A program made the position numbers and the translations under genes. Under the pieces are notes generated by a model. It was not told the origin of the DNA, ran no database searches, and saw only the letters and a list, made by a program, of their open reading frames with translations. Below are positions 15,785 through 23,924 of a DNA stretch of 32,166 nt, one piece after another (the first letter of the stretch is position 1; each line of letters opens with the position of its first letter). The stretch is taken from NCBI GenBank assembly GCA_022775045.1, contig JALFLB010000009.1:1-32166 (forward strand), read 5' to 3'. Source of the stretch: Agathobacter sp. Its GTDB lineage: Bacteria; Bacillota; Clostridia; Lachnospirales; Lachnospiraceae.

Positions 15785-16111
15785 ATGGACGCGGATATCA
15801 TCATATTATGCGATGACATTTTTCTGCCGGAAAGTAAGAAGGAAATTGATGGGGGAGTTGCTATTGCAGACGGACAGATTTTACAAATTGGAGAGAGAAG
15901 GAGTCTGTCAGAATATCTTGGAATGGACACACAGGTGATGGAATATTATAATTCCACACTGTTTACTTTTGGGGAAAAGCACAGTGGGCAGGGAGCCAAC
16001 ATTGCTGTGGTAGCAGGAAACAAAAAGCGCAAACAGGGAAAGATTGGGAAAGCAGTGGCACTTCGATTTTTGATGTACCGGGGAGATGTTGTATTTCAGA
16101 AAGAAGTGTGA
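15785..16111 (+). CDS. Small amidohydrolase-like protein, probably a truncated remnant
   Basis: A 108-residue reading frame with a strong site (GGAGGG, 15775-15780). Residues 1-45 resemble the N-terminal beta-sandwich of amidohydrolases: DADIIILCDDIF, then IDGGVAIADGQILQIGER, matching the usual xxGxxxIxDGxIxxIG pattern. The metal-binding PGFIDxHxH motif that should follow at about residue 60 is absent. The rest (KHSGQGANIAVVAGNKKRKQ) is basic and unrecognised, ending FLMYRGDVVFQKEV, which could be the C-terminal strand of the same domain. An in-frame loss of the TIM barrel would give this layout. It may be a pseudogene, or a small protein with another role. No clear promoter lies between it and the terminator just upstream. 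Confidence 0.45.
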   Translation: MDADIIILCDDIFLPESKKEIDGGVAIADGQILQIGERRSLSEYLGMDTQVMEYYNSTLFTFGEKHSGQGANIAVVAGNKKRKQGKIGKAVALRFLMYRGDVVFQKEV

Positions 16112-16158
16112 TTGGTTTTCACAATTCTAAAGAAAGTCTGAAATAAAAGGCAGATGCC

Positions 16159-16187
16159 TTGACGGAGAGGTATTCTCGACTTAGAGT
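16159..16187 (+). promoter_or_regulatory. Promoter for the DnaK-like gene
   Basis: TTGACG (16159-16164) and TAGAGT (16182-16187) are separated by 17 bp, about 90 bp upstream of the start. No CIRCE operator accompanies it, in contrast to the Hsp20 gene in this window. Confidence 0.5.
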
Positions 16188-16278
16188 ATAAGCATAATAG
16201 TTTGCACATAATCTGATTGATGACAGAAATCAATGGTTTGTGAATGTGTGTAGAATTGTGAAAGTTGAGGATTCTTCG

Positions 16279-18036
16279 ATGGGTAAGGTAATCGGAATTG
16301 ATTTAGGAACCACAAACAGCTGTGTTGCAGTACTGGAAAATGACCAGCCGGTTGTTATTACAAATGCAGAGGGCTCACGGACCACACCGTCTGTTGTGGC
16401 CTTCACGAAAAACGGGGAACGTCTTGTGGGTGAGGCGGCCAGAAGACAGGCAGCGGTCAATGTAGACCGGACGTTTTTCTCAATTAAGAGGGAAATGGGA
16501 ACTGCTTTCCGGGTGAAGATTGACGGCAAGCAATATACGCCTCAGGAAATCTCCTCCATGGTACTGCGGAAACTGAAAAAAGATGCAGAAGAGTATCTTG
16601 GAGAGACGGTAACGGATGCGGTCATTACCGTTCCGGCTTATTTCAGTGATGCGCAGAGGCAGGCCACCAAAGATGCCGGGCGTATTGCAGGATTGAATGT
16701 GCTTCGTATCATCAACGAGCCGACTTCGGCGGCATTGGCTTATGGATTAGATCATGGGCAGGCCCAGAAGATTCTTGTGTATGATCTGGGTGGTGGAACA
16801 TTTGACGTGTCGGTTATTGAGATTGGCGATAACCTGATTGAGGTGCTGGCCACTGCCGGTGACAACCATCTGGGGGGTGACGATTTTGATGCGAGGGTTA
16901 CTGATTATCTGGTGACAGAATTTTTGCGGACGGAGCGTGTGGATCTGCGCAAGGATGCCACGGCGATGCAGCGAGTGCGGGAGGAGGCGGAAAAGGCAAA
17001 AAAGGTTCTCTCGTCTTCTTCCTCTACCAGCATTAATCTTCCATTTATCACAACAGTCAAGGGTGAGCCAAAGCATATGGAGATGACCCTGACCCGGGCG
17101 AAATTCGACGAACTGACCAAGGATCTGGTGGCACGGACTGCAGGACCGGTGCAGCAGGCGCTGAGCGATGCGGGAATCACAGCAGCAGATCTTGGAATGG
17201 TGCTTTTGGTGGGCGGTTCTACCCGTGTCCCGGCGGTGTACGAGGAAGTCCGCCGCCTGACCGGAAAGGAGCCATCCCGGAATTTAAACCCGGATGAGTG
17301 TGTGGCACTGGGTGCGGCTGTGCAGGGAGGAAAGCTGGGCGGCGCACTTGTTGCGGGATCTCAGGCAGCAGAAATCATTCTGATGGATGTCACTCCGCTG
17401 TCTCTGTCCATCGAGACGGTTGGAGGTATTTCTACAAAGCTGATTGAGCGTAACACCACGATTCCGACCCGCTACAGCAAAGTGTTTTCCACGGCATCCA
17501 ATTTCCAGACTTCTGTAGACATTAAGGTGCTGCAGGGCGAGCGGCAGTTTGCCAAGGACAACAAGCTTCTGGGAAGGTTCCAGCTTCGTGGAATTAAGGC
17601 CGCGCCTGCAGGTGTTCCGCAGATCGAGGTAACCTTCGACATTGATGCCAACGGTATCGTGCAGGTATCGGCGAAGGATCTCGGCACCGGCCGCCATCAG
17701 GAAATCACCATCACGGCAAGTTCCAACCTCTCCGATGCGGAAATCGAGAGGGCTATCCGGGAGGCGGCAGAGTATGAGGCCTCCGACGGACAGCGCAAGG
17801 CATACATTGATGCCCGCAGTGAGGCGGATACCTTGATCCGTCAGGTGGAGAATGCATACAGGGACAAAAAGAAGACTTTGGACAGCAGTGCCAAGCATCA
17901 GATCAAATCCAGCCTCTCCTATGTAAAGAAGCTGGTCAGTCGAACCAAACCGGGCAATGTTACGGAAAAACAGGCAGCGGAGCTACAGCGGGCAACACAG
18001 GAGCTGCGAAGTTCGGCGGGAGTGCTGGGAATTTAA
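16279..18036 (+). CDS. Hsp70 family chaperone, DnaK paralogue with short lid
   Basis: A 585-residue Hsp70. The ATPase domain is complete: phosphate-1 [13 protein letters not shown], phosphate-2 [13 protein letters not shown] and adenosine motif [11 protein letters not shown]. The interdomain linker ([14 protein letters not shown]) and the beta substrate-binding domain ([30 protein letters not shown]) are also kept. The helical lid is shortened: the protein ends RSSAGVLGI without the Gly-rich acidic tail of housekeeping DnaK (about 610-640 residues). No hrcA, grpE or dnaJ lies nearby, so this is likely a second, stand-alone DnaK. ATG 16279 has a site (TTGAGG, 8-nt spacing); an in-frame ATG at 16240 lacks one. 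It probably works with the chromosomal GrpE/DnaJ or a specialised J protein. Confidence 0.88.
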   Translation: MGKVIGIDLGTTNSCVAVLENDQPVVITNAEGSRTTPSVVAFTKNGERLVGEAARRQAAVNVDRTFFSIKREMGTAFRVKIDGKQYTPQEISSMVLRKLKKDAEEYLGETVTDAVITVPAYFSDAQRQATKDAGRIAGLNVLRIINEPTSAALAYGLDHGQAQKILVYDLGGGTFDVSVIEIGDNLIEVLATAGDNHLGGDDFDARVTDYLVTEFLRTERVDLRKDATAMQRVREEAEKAKKVLSSSSSTSINLPFITTVKGEPKHMEMTLTRAKFDELTKDLVARTAGPVQQALSDAGITAADLGMVLLVGGSTRVPAVYEEVRRLTGKEPSRNLNPDECVALGAAVQGGKLGGALVAGSQAAEIILMDVTPLSLSIETVGGISTKLIERNTTIPTRYSKVFSTASNFQTSVDIKVLQGERQFAKDNKLLGRFQLRGIKAAPAGVPQIEVTFDIDANGIVQVSAKDLGTGRHQEITITASSNLSDAEIERAIREAAEYEASDGQRKAYIDARSEADTLIRQVENAYRDKKKTLDSSAKHQIKSSLSYVKKLVSRTKPGNVTEKQAAELQRATQELRSSAGVLGI

Positions 18037-18054
18037 AAATAAACTGCAAAAACT

Positions 18055-18082
18055 CTGCGATTCAGTAGATCAGGAATCGTAG
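18055..18082. terminator. Hairpin between convergent genes, likely terminator
   Basis: A 9-bp stem with one G-T pair (CTGCGATTC, 18055-18063, with 18074-18082) sits in the 60-bp gap between the DnaK-like gene and the convergent M56 gene. The minus-strand side is followed by T-rich sequence (CAGAGTTTTTG), while the plus side lacks a T-run. It mainly fits termination of the M56 transcript. Confidence 0.45.
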
Positions 18083-18096
18083 ATATCAAGGGACGG

Positions 18097-20022
18097 TTAT
18101 AAAGTTATGGTGACAGATTTTGCCCACTGAAGCGTCTCTTCTCTGGTAAAATAATCGCTGTTAAGGTATAGGACATACACTGGTTCGCCCGGTCCTGCCG
18201 ATAAGTATGCCACCCAGTACTGCGAATTGGTCTGCAGATTTGAATCAGAGGTTTCGTCCAGGTCTGCAGCTGTGTACAGATCGAAATCATACTGGTAGAG
18301 TAATCCGTAAAAGGAATCGGAACGAAAAGAGGCTATTTCTTCCTGGCTCATGTGGTTTCCCCAGAGTGTGGCGGAGGAAAGTTCTTCCCCATTGTAGGTA
18401 AAGGCCCATTCTTCCGGTTCCTTCCATTCTCCGATACCGCCCAGAGAATAGCTCGCCGGGGAAGCACTATCGCCGTGCTGTGGTTCCTGGTATTGGTCAC
18501 ACACCAGAGGACTTCCGGAAAAGCCATTGAACAAGTCGGTTGTATAGTCCCCTAAAGTGATAGTTCCACTCAATTCTGTGCTTCGGATTTCATCGAAGGA
18601 AATGCTTTTGGTAATATCATAGGTTCTTGTCAGAAATTCATCGATATCGGTCACAATCGGACCGGACTCGTTGGTATATAACCGAATCGAATCACCATTG
18701 TTCCCATTACAGAGAAAGATACTGTCGATACAATCAGGAACTTCATCGTATTGCCGGGCGGTGGATTCCGGCCAGTAGTATACCTGCAGTTCATAGGGGA
18801 TTCCGCCATGGGACAGCCGGCACCGATAAAGCCCGGTCAGGGAATCCTCGTGAAATTCTTTGTCTTCAGTAACGTTGTCAAAGGCAGCCCAGTAATCAAT
18901 TTTTCCGTCTGAAACCTTTGATTTCCAATCATCTGCGCGGACCAGCTGTTGAAGCAGTTCCATCGTCAGGGTGTGGTCGGCCGGTTCGCTTTGTTCGATT
19001 TCACTGCTTTCTGTTGCAATCTTAGAATTCGCATCCGGTGCCGTTTCCTTTCGGGAGGTCAGGCAGGTGACTGCAATCGCGACAATAGCAAGAATGGCAA
19101 CGACTGCTGCCCATGTGTGCGGCTTTTTAAAGTTCAAAACGTGTTTGATCCGCTTTGCCGCATCTGATTCTCCAAATGCCAGAGGAACAAACATATGCTG
19201 ACGTTTCCCGGTGGCGAAGGAGAGAAGGGAAGTGCTGTATGCCTGCTTGATGCCATTTCCAAAGGTCAGTAGTACGGCCTCATCACAACTCATTTCCTGA
19301 TCCCGCACAAAGCAGAAATATGCAATCCACACAAGCGGGTTGATCCAATAAATGATCAGTAAAAGAAACGCCAGCAGTTTGAAAAAGTGATCTTTCCGCT
19401 TCAAGTGGTAAGCTTCGTGTGCAAGGATATATCGCTGCTCTTCCTCCTCGAGCCTGAATGGGATATATATTTTCGGGGAGAGGAATCCAAGGATAAACGG
19501 GGTTGTGATAGCATCGCATTCATAGATATTGTTCCGCAGCAGCACGGCATTTCGAACCTGTTTTTTTAGGTGAATATAGGAGCGCATATGGTATAGAAGA
19601 AGCGCTGCCATCCCAGCAATCCAGATAAGTCCCAGTATTATCATGGTGGAGTCCGTGACATTTCCAGAGGCAGACATGTTGGCAGTATTTAATCCGGAAG
19701 CACCGGTATTCCCCGCAATCCAGCCGGCACCGGTGCTTCCTGTGGCGGGAGGAGTCACCATTTCATTGGAAGAATTGATGGCTGCAGCCGCTTGGTTTGT
19801 TGTGGATGTCACGTCAATCGGGAAGAAGTTGAACAGACTGAACACAGACTGGATGTTGAACTGAAACAGCATGCGCAGTCCAATGATACACCACAAAAAA
19901 TATGAATATTTTTTTGGAAGTTTCCTAAGAAGAAAACGGACGACAAGCACTGCGAGGATTACAACAGCGACGACCATGTTGTTCTGTAGGAAATCTATAA
20001 ATTTTTCTTGAAATACGGACAT
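18097..20022 (-). CDS. M56 family metallopeptidase, BlaR1/MecR1-like sensor
   Basis: A 641-residue membrane protease. Its N-terminal part has several membrane segments (about 16-33, 41-57, 126-144, 213-236) around a cytosolic zinc protease with HEAYH (202-206) and the third ligand in DQEMSCDEA (E243). A further membrane span (about 307-323) leads to a large extracytoplasmic domain of about 310 residues. That domain lacks the SxxK penicillin-binding motif of BlaR1, so the sensed signal is probably not a beta-lactam acylating it. BlaR1 relatives cleave a BlaI-type repressor, but no blaI lies next to it here. A strong promoter with a repeated operator-like sequence precedes it, and AAAGGAG supports the start. 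It is divergent from the Hsp20 gene. Confidence 0.88.
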   Translation of the reverse strand: MSVFQEKFIDFLQNNMVVAVVILAVLVVRFLLRKLPKKYSYFLWCIIGLRMLFQFNIQSVFSLFNFFPIDVTSTTNQAAAAINSSNEMVTPPATGSTGAGWIAGNTGASGLNTANMSASGNVTDSTMIILGLIWIAGMAALLLYHMRSYIHLKKQVRNAVLLRNNIYECDAITTPFILGFLSPKIYIPFRLEEEEQRYILAHEAYHLKRKDHFFKLLAFLLLIIYWINPLVWIAYFCFVRDQEMSCDEAVLLTFGNGIKQAYSTSLLSFATGKRQHMFVPLAFGESDAAKRIKHVLNFKKPHTWAAVVAILAIVAIAVTCLTSRKETAPDANSKIATESSEIEQSEPADHTLTMELLQQLVRADDWKSKVSDGKIDYWAAFDNVTEDKEFHEDSLTGLYRCRLSHGGIPYELQVYYWPESTARQYDEVPDCIDSIFLCNGNNGDSIRLYTNESGPIVTDIDEFLTRTYDITKSISFDEIRSTELSGTITLGDYTTDLFNGFSGSPLVCDQYQEPQHGDSASPASYSLGGIGEWKEPEEWAFTYNGEELSSATLWGNHMSQEEIASFRSDSFYGLLYQYDFDLYTAADLDETSDSNLQTNSQYWVAYLSAGPGEPVYVLYLNSDYFTREETLQWAKSVTITL

Positions 20023-20040
20023 ATGCTTTTCTCCTTTGAT

Positions 20041-20080
20041 TTACAACTATAGACCATGCGATAGTTTATAACAATAGACC
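20041..20080 (-). promoter_or_regulatory. Direct-repeat operator in the M56 gene promoter
   Basis: Two 15-bp copies, TTACAACTATAGACC (20041-20055) and TTATAACAATAGACC (20066-20080), match at 13 of 15 positions and start 25 bp apart. One lies between the -35 and -10 boxes and overlaps the -10; the other lies just downstream of the expected transcript start. On the minus strand the core CTATAGTTGTA resembles BlaI/MecI dyads (CTACANNTGTAG-like). This placement fits repressor binding. Confidence 0.55.
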
Positions 20081-20091
20081 TCATTTGTCAA
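20063..20091 (-). promoter_or_regulatory. Sigma-A promoter of the M56 gene
   Basis: On the minus strand TTGACA (20086-20091) and TAAACT (20063-20068) are separated by 17 bp. The -35 box is a perfect consensus. Confidence 0.7.
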
Positions 20092-20142
20092 GATGCATGA
20101 TCTATCTGCTGTCATGAGTTTATAAAAAATTTAGAATTTTTA

Positions 20143-20169
20143 TTAGCACTCTCTATTGACGAGTGCTAA
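20143..20169 (+). promoter_or_regulatory. CIRCE operator (HrcA binding site)
   Basis: A perfect CIRCE element: TTAGCACTC (20143-20151), a 9-bp spacer, GAGTGCTAA (20161-20169). HrcA binds this sequence and represses heat-shock operons at normal temperature. It overlaps the -35 box of the Hsp20 promoter, so Hsp20 should be under HrcA control. Confidence 0.95.
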
Positions 20170-20183
20170 TAACGTGCTATAAT
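20156..20183 (+). promoter_or_regulatory. Promoter of the Hsp20 gene
   Basis: TTGACG (20156-20161) and the perfect -10 TATAAT (20178-20183) are separated by 16 bp. The -35 box is embedded in the CIRCE spacer and right arm. Confidence 0.8.
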
Positions 20184-20227
20184 ACAATTATCAACAAAAA
20201 CAAAAACGTTTACAGGAGGAATGACAT

Positions 20228-20656
20228 ATGTTCGACTTATTTGATACATTTTTTACAGATCCGTGGTTTGATAATCGTGACAGAGGCGCAGAGAAGAAGG
20301 CAGAGAATCCTGCTAAGAATTTGATGCAGGCAGACGTAAAGGAATTCGAGGACGGATATGAGTTGATTATGGATCTGCCGGGCTTTGATAAGAATGACAT
20401 TCAGGCCGCTTTGCAGAACGGTTATCTTACCATTTCGGCGACCAGAAATGTTACGAAGGATGATCAGAATGAGACAAATGGCAAGTATATCCGCCGCGAG
20501 CGCTTCGCAGGCAGCTGCCAGAGAAGCTTCTATGTTGGAGATTATCTGAGACAGGAGGATATTAAAGCAAGCTTCAGGGATGGTATCCTGACATTGAATA
20601 TTCCGAAGGAAAACAAGCGTCAGATTGAAGAAAGCAAATACATTGCAATTGAGTAA
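20228..20656 (+). CDS. Small heat-shock protein, Hsp20/alpha-crystallin family
   Basis: A 142-residue ATP-independent holdase that binds unfolding proteins. A short N-terminal arm (MFDLFDTFFTDPW) precedes the alpha-crystallin domain. Its hallmarks are YELIMDLPGFDKNDIQ, the ERFAGSCQRSFYV block, and the closing motif IKASFRDGILTLNIPK (family pattern AxxxnGvLxixiPK). Length and motifs match Hsp18-type proteins of Clostridia. The site AGGAGG (20215-20220) with ATG 20228 fits. It is monocistronic, CIRCE-controlled and ends before a terminator. Confidence 0.95.
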   Translation: MFDLFDTFFTDPWFDNRDRGAEKKAENPAKNLMQADVKEFEDGYELIMDLPGFDKNDIQAALQNGYLTISATRNVTKDDQNETNGKYIRRERFAGSCQRSFYVGDYLRQEDIKASFRDGILTLNIPKENKRQIEESKYIAIE

Positions 20657-20737
20657 GGAACTGTTGCATTTTGGCTCAAAGGAATTGGGGACAGTCAGTT
20701 CCATCAAAAATAATTCGCCATAGGCGATTCATATAGG

Positions 20738-20784
20738 AAATGCTGCTGTACAAAAGAGAGGAATTTGTGTGGCAGCATTTTTTT
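20738..20784 (+). terminator. Rho-independent terminator after the Hsp20 gene
   Basis: A perfect 9-bp stem AAATGCTGC (20738-20746) pairs with 20772-20780, with partial extension into the loop, followed by a run of seven T (20778-20784). Upstream, GGAACTG (20657-20663) and CAGTTCC (20696-20702) form a second inverted repeat. Confidence 0.8.
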
Positions 20785-20810
20785 ATTATATCCATAGCAA
20801 TTCTGAATGG

Positions 20811-20839
20811 TTGCACTTCTTTTCTGCATTGGATATAAT
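20811..20839 (+). promoter_or_regulatory. Promoter of the coiled-coil/two-component operon
   Basis: TTGCAC (20811-20816) and a perfect TATAAT (20834-20839) are separated by 17 bp, about 50 bp upstream of the coiled-coil gene. Confidence 0.75.
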
Positions 20840-20888
20840 AGTGTGATACAAGGATTAAAAGCTAGAATTTTGAATATAGGAGTACACA

Positions 20889-21725
20889 ATGGGAGCACAG
20901 GACAATACCGAGAAGGTGCTGCGCAGTCTTCATGTTTTGCTGTCGAAGAGTGAGCCGTATCCGAAGGAACCAAGTAAGGTAATTGTGGATAAGCAGCAGA
21001 TGCTGGATCTGCTGGCTAATTTGAACAGCTGCATTTATCAGATCATGGATGAGTATGAATTGACGAAACGCAGCCGTGATAAGGCAGAACGCGAATTTCA
21101 CAAGCAGGGGGATCAGATTATCCGGGATGCTAACCGCAAGGCGGAGGATATCTATGCGGCATCTGTGATGTATATGGATGAGGCGCTGGGGCGGATGCAG
21201 GAAATCATGAAAGATGCGCAGAAGAAGGTCGCAGAAATCTACACAAATGTGGATGAACAGATGAAGAAAGAAGAGCGTGTAGTCAAGACCAACCAGTTGG
21301 AACTGAAGAGTCAGATGCAGGATCTGGTTGACACGGAAAAATATTTAAAGTTGATCGAGGAACGCAATCGGGAAATCGAGAAACAGAAAAATGAAGGGAA
21401 ACCTGCTCCGGAAAAGGAACGGTCAATCTATGCGGATCGTAAAACAGAGATCCGTGTGAATCAGGAGTATCTGGATAAGCTCGGGATGTCGGTTGTGGAT
21501 GAGACAGAAAAGGAAATACAAAACGACGGAGACCGGGATGAGGAAGACCGGGAATTAAAGAAGCTTGAGGCAGAAATCCGTGTGAATCTGGATGCTGATT
21601 ATTTTCAGTGGAGAGAGGAACAAAACGGTGGAAATAAGGATAAAAGTAAGGAAAGACCGGAAGGTTTCCAGCATAAGATAAAGAATCTGTTAGGAGGACA
21701 CCAGCATGACGATTCTGGTATGTGA
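20889..21725 (+). CDS. Coiled-coil protein of unknown function, coupled to a two-component system
   Basis: A 278-residue highly charged protein without signal peptide or membrane span. Residues 30-175 look like one long helix with heptads (KQQMLDLLANLNSCIYQIMD, DANRKAEDIYAASVMYMDEA, MQEIMKDAQKKVAEIY), resembling DivIVA-like or F0-b-like stalks in general character only. The C-terminal third is acidic/basic and probably disordered (DRDEEDRELKKLEAEIR, NGGNKDKSKERPEGF). It starts with ATATAGGAG before ATG 20889 and ends 20 bp inside the response regulator gene, implying coupled translation. I do not recognise a named family. A scaffold or polar-organisation role is conceivable, but only inferred from shape. 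Confidence 0.75.
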   Translation: MGAQDNTEKVLRSLHVLLSKSEPYPKEPSKVIVDKQQMLDLLANLNSCIYQIMDEYELTKRSRDKAEREFHKQGDQIIRDANRKAEDIYAASVMYMDEALGRMQEIMKDAQKKVAEIYTNVDEQMKKEERVVKTNQLELKSQMQDLVDTEKYLKLIEERNREIEKQKNEGKPAPEKERSIYADRKTEIRVNQEYLDKLGMSVVDETEKEIQNDGDRDEEDRELKKLEAEIRVNLDADYFQWREEQNGGNKDKSKERPEGFQHKIKNLLGGHQHDDSGM

Positions 21726-22395
21726 TGACGATAGGGAAATTGTAGATGCGATTGAGATTTATCTCCTTCAGGAGGGATTTGCCGTGGAGAAAGCGTATGA
21801 TGGAGAGCAGGCACTTGAAGCATTGCGCACGAAATCCATTGATCTGATGGTGATTGATGTCATGATGCCTAAGCTCGACGGAATCCGGGCAACCTTTCAG
21901 GCGCGCAAGACCAGCAGCATTCCGATTATCATTCTCTCTGCCAAGACAGAGGATGCAGACAAGATTCTCGGGCTTAATGTAGGTGCGGATGATTATGTTA
22001 CCAAACCGTTTAATCCGCTGGAGCTGGTTGCACGTGTAAAATCACAGCTGCGAAGGTATACAACACTGTCGAGTCCGATTTCTGGAGAGACTGTTTATGA
22101 GACGGGCGGACTGGTTGTGAACGATGATCTGAAGAAAGTGACGGTGGACGGGGAGGAAGTGAAGCTGACACCTATTGAATATAATATCCTGCTTCTTCTC
22201 ATGAAAAACATGGGTAAGGTGTTTTCTATCAGTAAGATCTATGAGGAAATCTGGAATGAGGAGGCAATCGGAGCAGACAATACGGTTGCTGTTCACATTC
22301 GGCATATCCGTGAGAAAATTGAGATTAATCCCAAGGAGCCGCGGTATCTCAAGGTTGTCTGGGGTGTTGGATACAAAATCGAGCCGGGAGTATAG
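21706..22395 (+). CDS. OmpR/PhoB-family response regulator
   Basis: A 229-residue regulator. The receiver domain has the acidic pocket D7/D8, phosphoacceptor D51 in MVIDVMMPKLDG, and K100 in VTKPFNPLEL. The C-terminal OmpR-type winged helix spans about 130-227 (VKLTPIEYNILLLLMKN, TVAVHIRHIREKIE, VWGVGYKIE). It overlaps the coiled-coil gene by 20 bp and has its own site (TTAGGAGGA) inside that gene. The cognate kinase gene starts 6 bp after its stop. Overall it resembles VanR-like regulators of Firmicutes; targets cannot be read here. Confidence 0.95.
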   Translation: MTILVCDDDREIVDAIEIYLLQEGFAVEKAYDGEQALEALRTKSIDLMVIDVMMPKLDGIRATFQARKTSSIPIIILSAKTEDADKILGLNVGADDYVTKPFNPLELVARVKSQLRRYTTLSSPISGETVYETGGLVVNDDLKKVTVDGEEVKLTPIEYNILLLLMKNMGKVFSISKIYEEIWNEEAIGADNTVAVHIRHIREKIEINPKEPRYLKVVWGVGYKIEPGV

Positions 22396-22401
22396 CCGCA
22401 T

Positions 22402-23781
22402 ATGAAAGAATATACACTTGGGAAAAAAGGTGCAGCAGTTGTCATTCATCAGATGTTTCTTGTGATGATGGTATGCAGCCTGTTTGGCGCGGGATACAAT
22501 ATGAGGCATCATGTAGGTGGACTCGGAATGTTAAGCTTTCTGTCGATTACCGGGCTTGTGGGCAGTTTCGTGATGCTTGCCTATCTGACCGGGATCAGCG
22601 GACGTAAAGAAGCGGATGATCCGAAGATTTATCTGCTGGGAATGGACCGGATTTACACAGATCTTGAACTGCTTTTGTTCGCTGGCTTTCTTTATCTGGT
22701 CATCTATCTGTGCCGGGATCTGCGGCGACTGGATTTTGGATTCTCCGGACTTTTGGTTGCGGCTGGAACGATTGCGTATCTGTCGGATGCCATATTTTTG
22801 TTGTTTTATCTGAGCATTGTGCGCCGGTCGAAGGATAACAGTCTATTGACCCATAGCCTGATCTATCAGGCAGTCAGCTTTTTCCAAAGAGTGCAGACGA
22901 CAGGTGCGCATCCGGTACGCTGTACCCGCAAGGCGCGGGAGCGCTATGAAATTCAGAATGCCATTGAGGCAATTTCGGCGGGAGCATTGGATACAAAGCT
23001 GAATGTAGAGGAGTTTCATGGACAGGAACGGGAACTGGCAGAGGCTGTCAATAATATCCGTGCCGGTTTGAGTGATGCCGTTATGGAGAAACTCCGCAAT
23101 GAGCGTATGAAAGCAGACCTCATCACCAATGTTTCCCACGATATCAAGACACCACTCACATCCATTGTCAATTATGTGGACCTTTTGAAGCGTGAGAATC
23201 TAGAGAATGAGAATGCACGCAATTACATAAGAATTCTAGATGAAAAGTCGCAGCGCCTGAAGCAGTTGACAGAGGATCTGGTGGAGGCATCGAAGATCAG
23301 CTCTGGTAACATAAAGCTGGACATGCAACCGATTGATATGGTCGAGCTTCTTTATCAGACAGGTGGGGAATTCAACGAACGTTTTGAAGCGCGGGGGTTG
23401 ACAATCGTGACGAAAATACCGCACCGGTCTGTGATGGTCCGGGCAGACGGTCGTCAACTCTACCGGGCAATCGAGAATCTCTACACAAATGCGGCAAAGT
23501 ACGCATTGGAAAACACCCGTGTCTATGTAGAACTTGTTGTGGAGAACGGGAAGGCTGTTTTTTCCATCAAAAATATTTCCAAGACACCATTGCCGGAAAA
23601 TGCCGAGGGGGAAAAGGATCTGACCGCACGTTTTGTCAGGGGAGAGGATTCTCGTACGACAGAAGGAAGCGGGCTGGGACTTTCCATAGCAAAAAATCTG
23701 ACCATACTCATGGGTGGTGATTTTCGGATCAAAGTGGATGGGGATTTATTTGTGGCTGCAATTACGTTTGCAGTGGAATAA
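22402..23781 (+). CDS. Membrane sensor histidine kinase
   Basis: A 459-residue kinase, partner of the regulator just upstream. Four hydrophobic segments (about 12-31, 42-63, 87-105, 115-140) with short loops form the sensor, so a membrane-embedded or intramembrane signal is more likely than a large external domain. A linker (EAISAGALDTKLNVEEFHG, HAMP-like) precedes the dimerisation/phosphoacceptor box NVSHDIKTPLTSI (H246). The ATPase domain has an N-box (IENLYTNAAKYA) and G-box (GSGLGLSIAKNL). The family resembles VanS-type kinases. It is the last gene of the three-gene operon. Confidence 0.93.
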   Translation: MKEYTLGKKGAAVVIHQMFLVMMVCSLFGAGYNMRHHVGGLGMLSFLSITGLVGSFVMLAYLTGISGRKEADDPKIYLLGMDRIYTDLELLLFAGFLYLVIYLCRDLRRLDFGFSGLLVAAGTIAYLSDAIFLLFYLSIVRRSKDNSLLTHSLIYQAVSFFQRVQTTGAHPVRCTRKARERYEIQNAIEAISAGALDTKLNVEEFHGQERELAEAVNNIRAGLSDAVMEKLRNERMKADLITNVSHDIKTPLTSIVNYVDLLKRENLENENARNYIRILDEKSQRLKQLTEDLVEASKISSGNIKLDMQPIDMVELLYQTGGEFNERFEARGLTIVTKIPHRSVMVRADGRQLYRAIENLYTNAAKYALENTRVYVELVVENGKAVFSIKNISKTPLPENAEGEKDLTARFVRGEDSRTTEGSGLGLSIAKNLTILMGGDFRIKVDGDLFVAAITFAVE

Positions 23782-23834
23782 GGAATGTTGCTGTGCCTGC
23801 TTATTTGGGAGAGCAGTAACGATTTAAAGGCATA

Positions 23835-23879
23835 AAATCAAGTGCAAAGCTTGATTTCAGCAACTATAATAGATATAAT
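23835..23879 (+). promoter_or_regulatory. Promoter with overlapping inverted repeat, hydratase gene
   Basis: TTGATT (23851-23856) and a perfect TATAAT (23874-23879) are separated by 17 bp. An 8-bp inverted repeat AAATCAAG (23835-23842) / CTTGATTT (23850-23857) covers the -35 box, and no T-run follows it, so an operator is more likely than a terminator. Confidence 0.6.
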
Positions 23880-23924
23880 TCAAACAAACAGTTTCATAGA
23901 ATGCACAAGGAGGATACTGACAAT

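Noticed and set aside
20143-20169. CIRCE as a sign of a nearby groES-groEL or hrcA-grpE-dnaK operon
   Set aside because: The only downstream gene is Hsp20, and the DnaK-like gene in the window has no CIRCE and lies on the far side of the M56 gene.
20657-20702. 7-bp inverted repeat GGAACTG/CAGTTCC as a mobile element end
   Set aside because: There is no transposase, no target duplication and no second copy in the window; it more likely contributes to the 3' end structure of the Hsp20 transcript.
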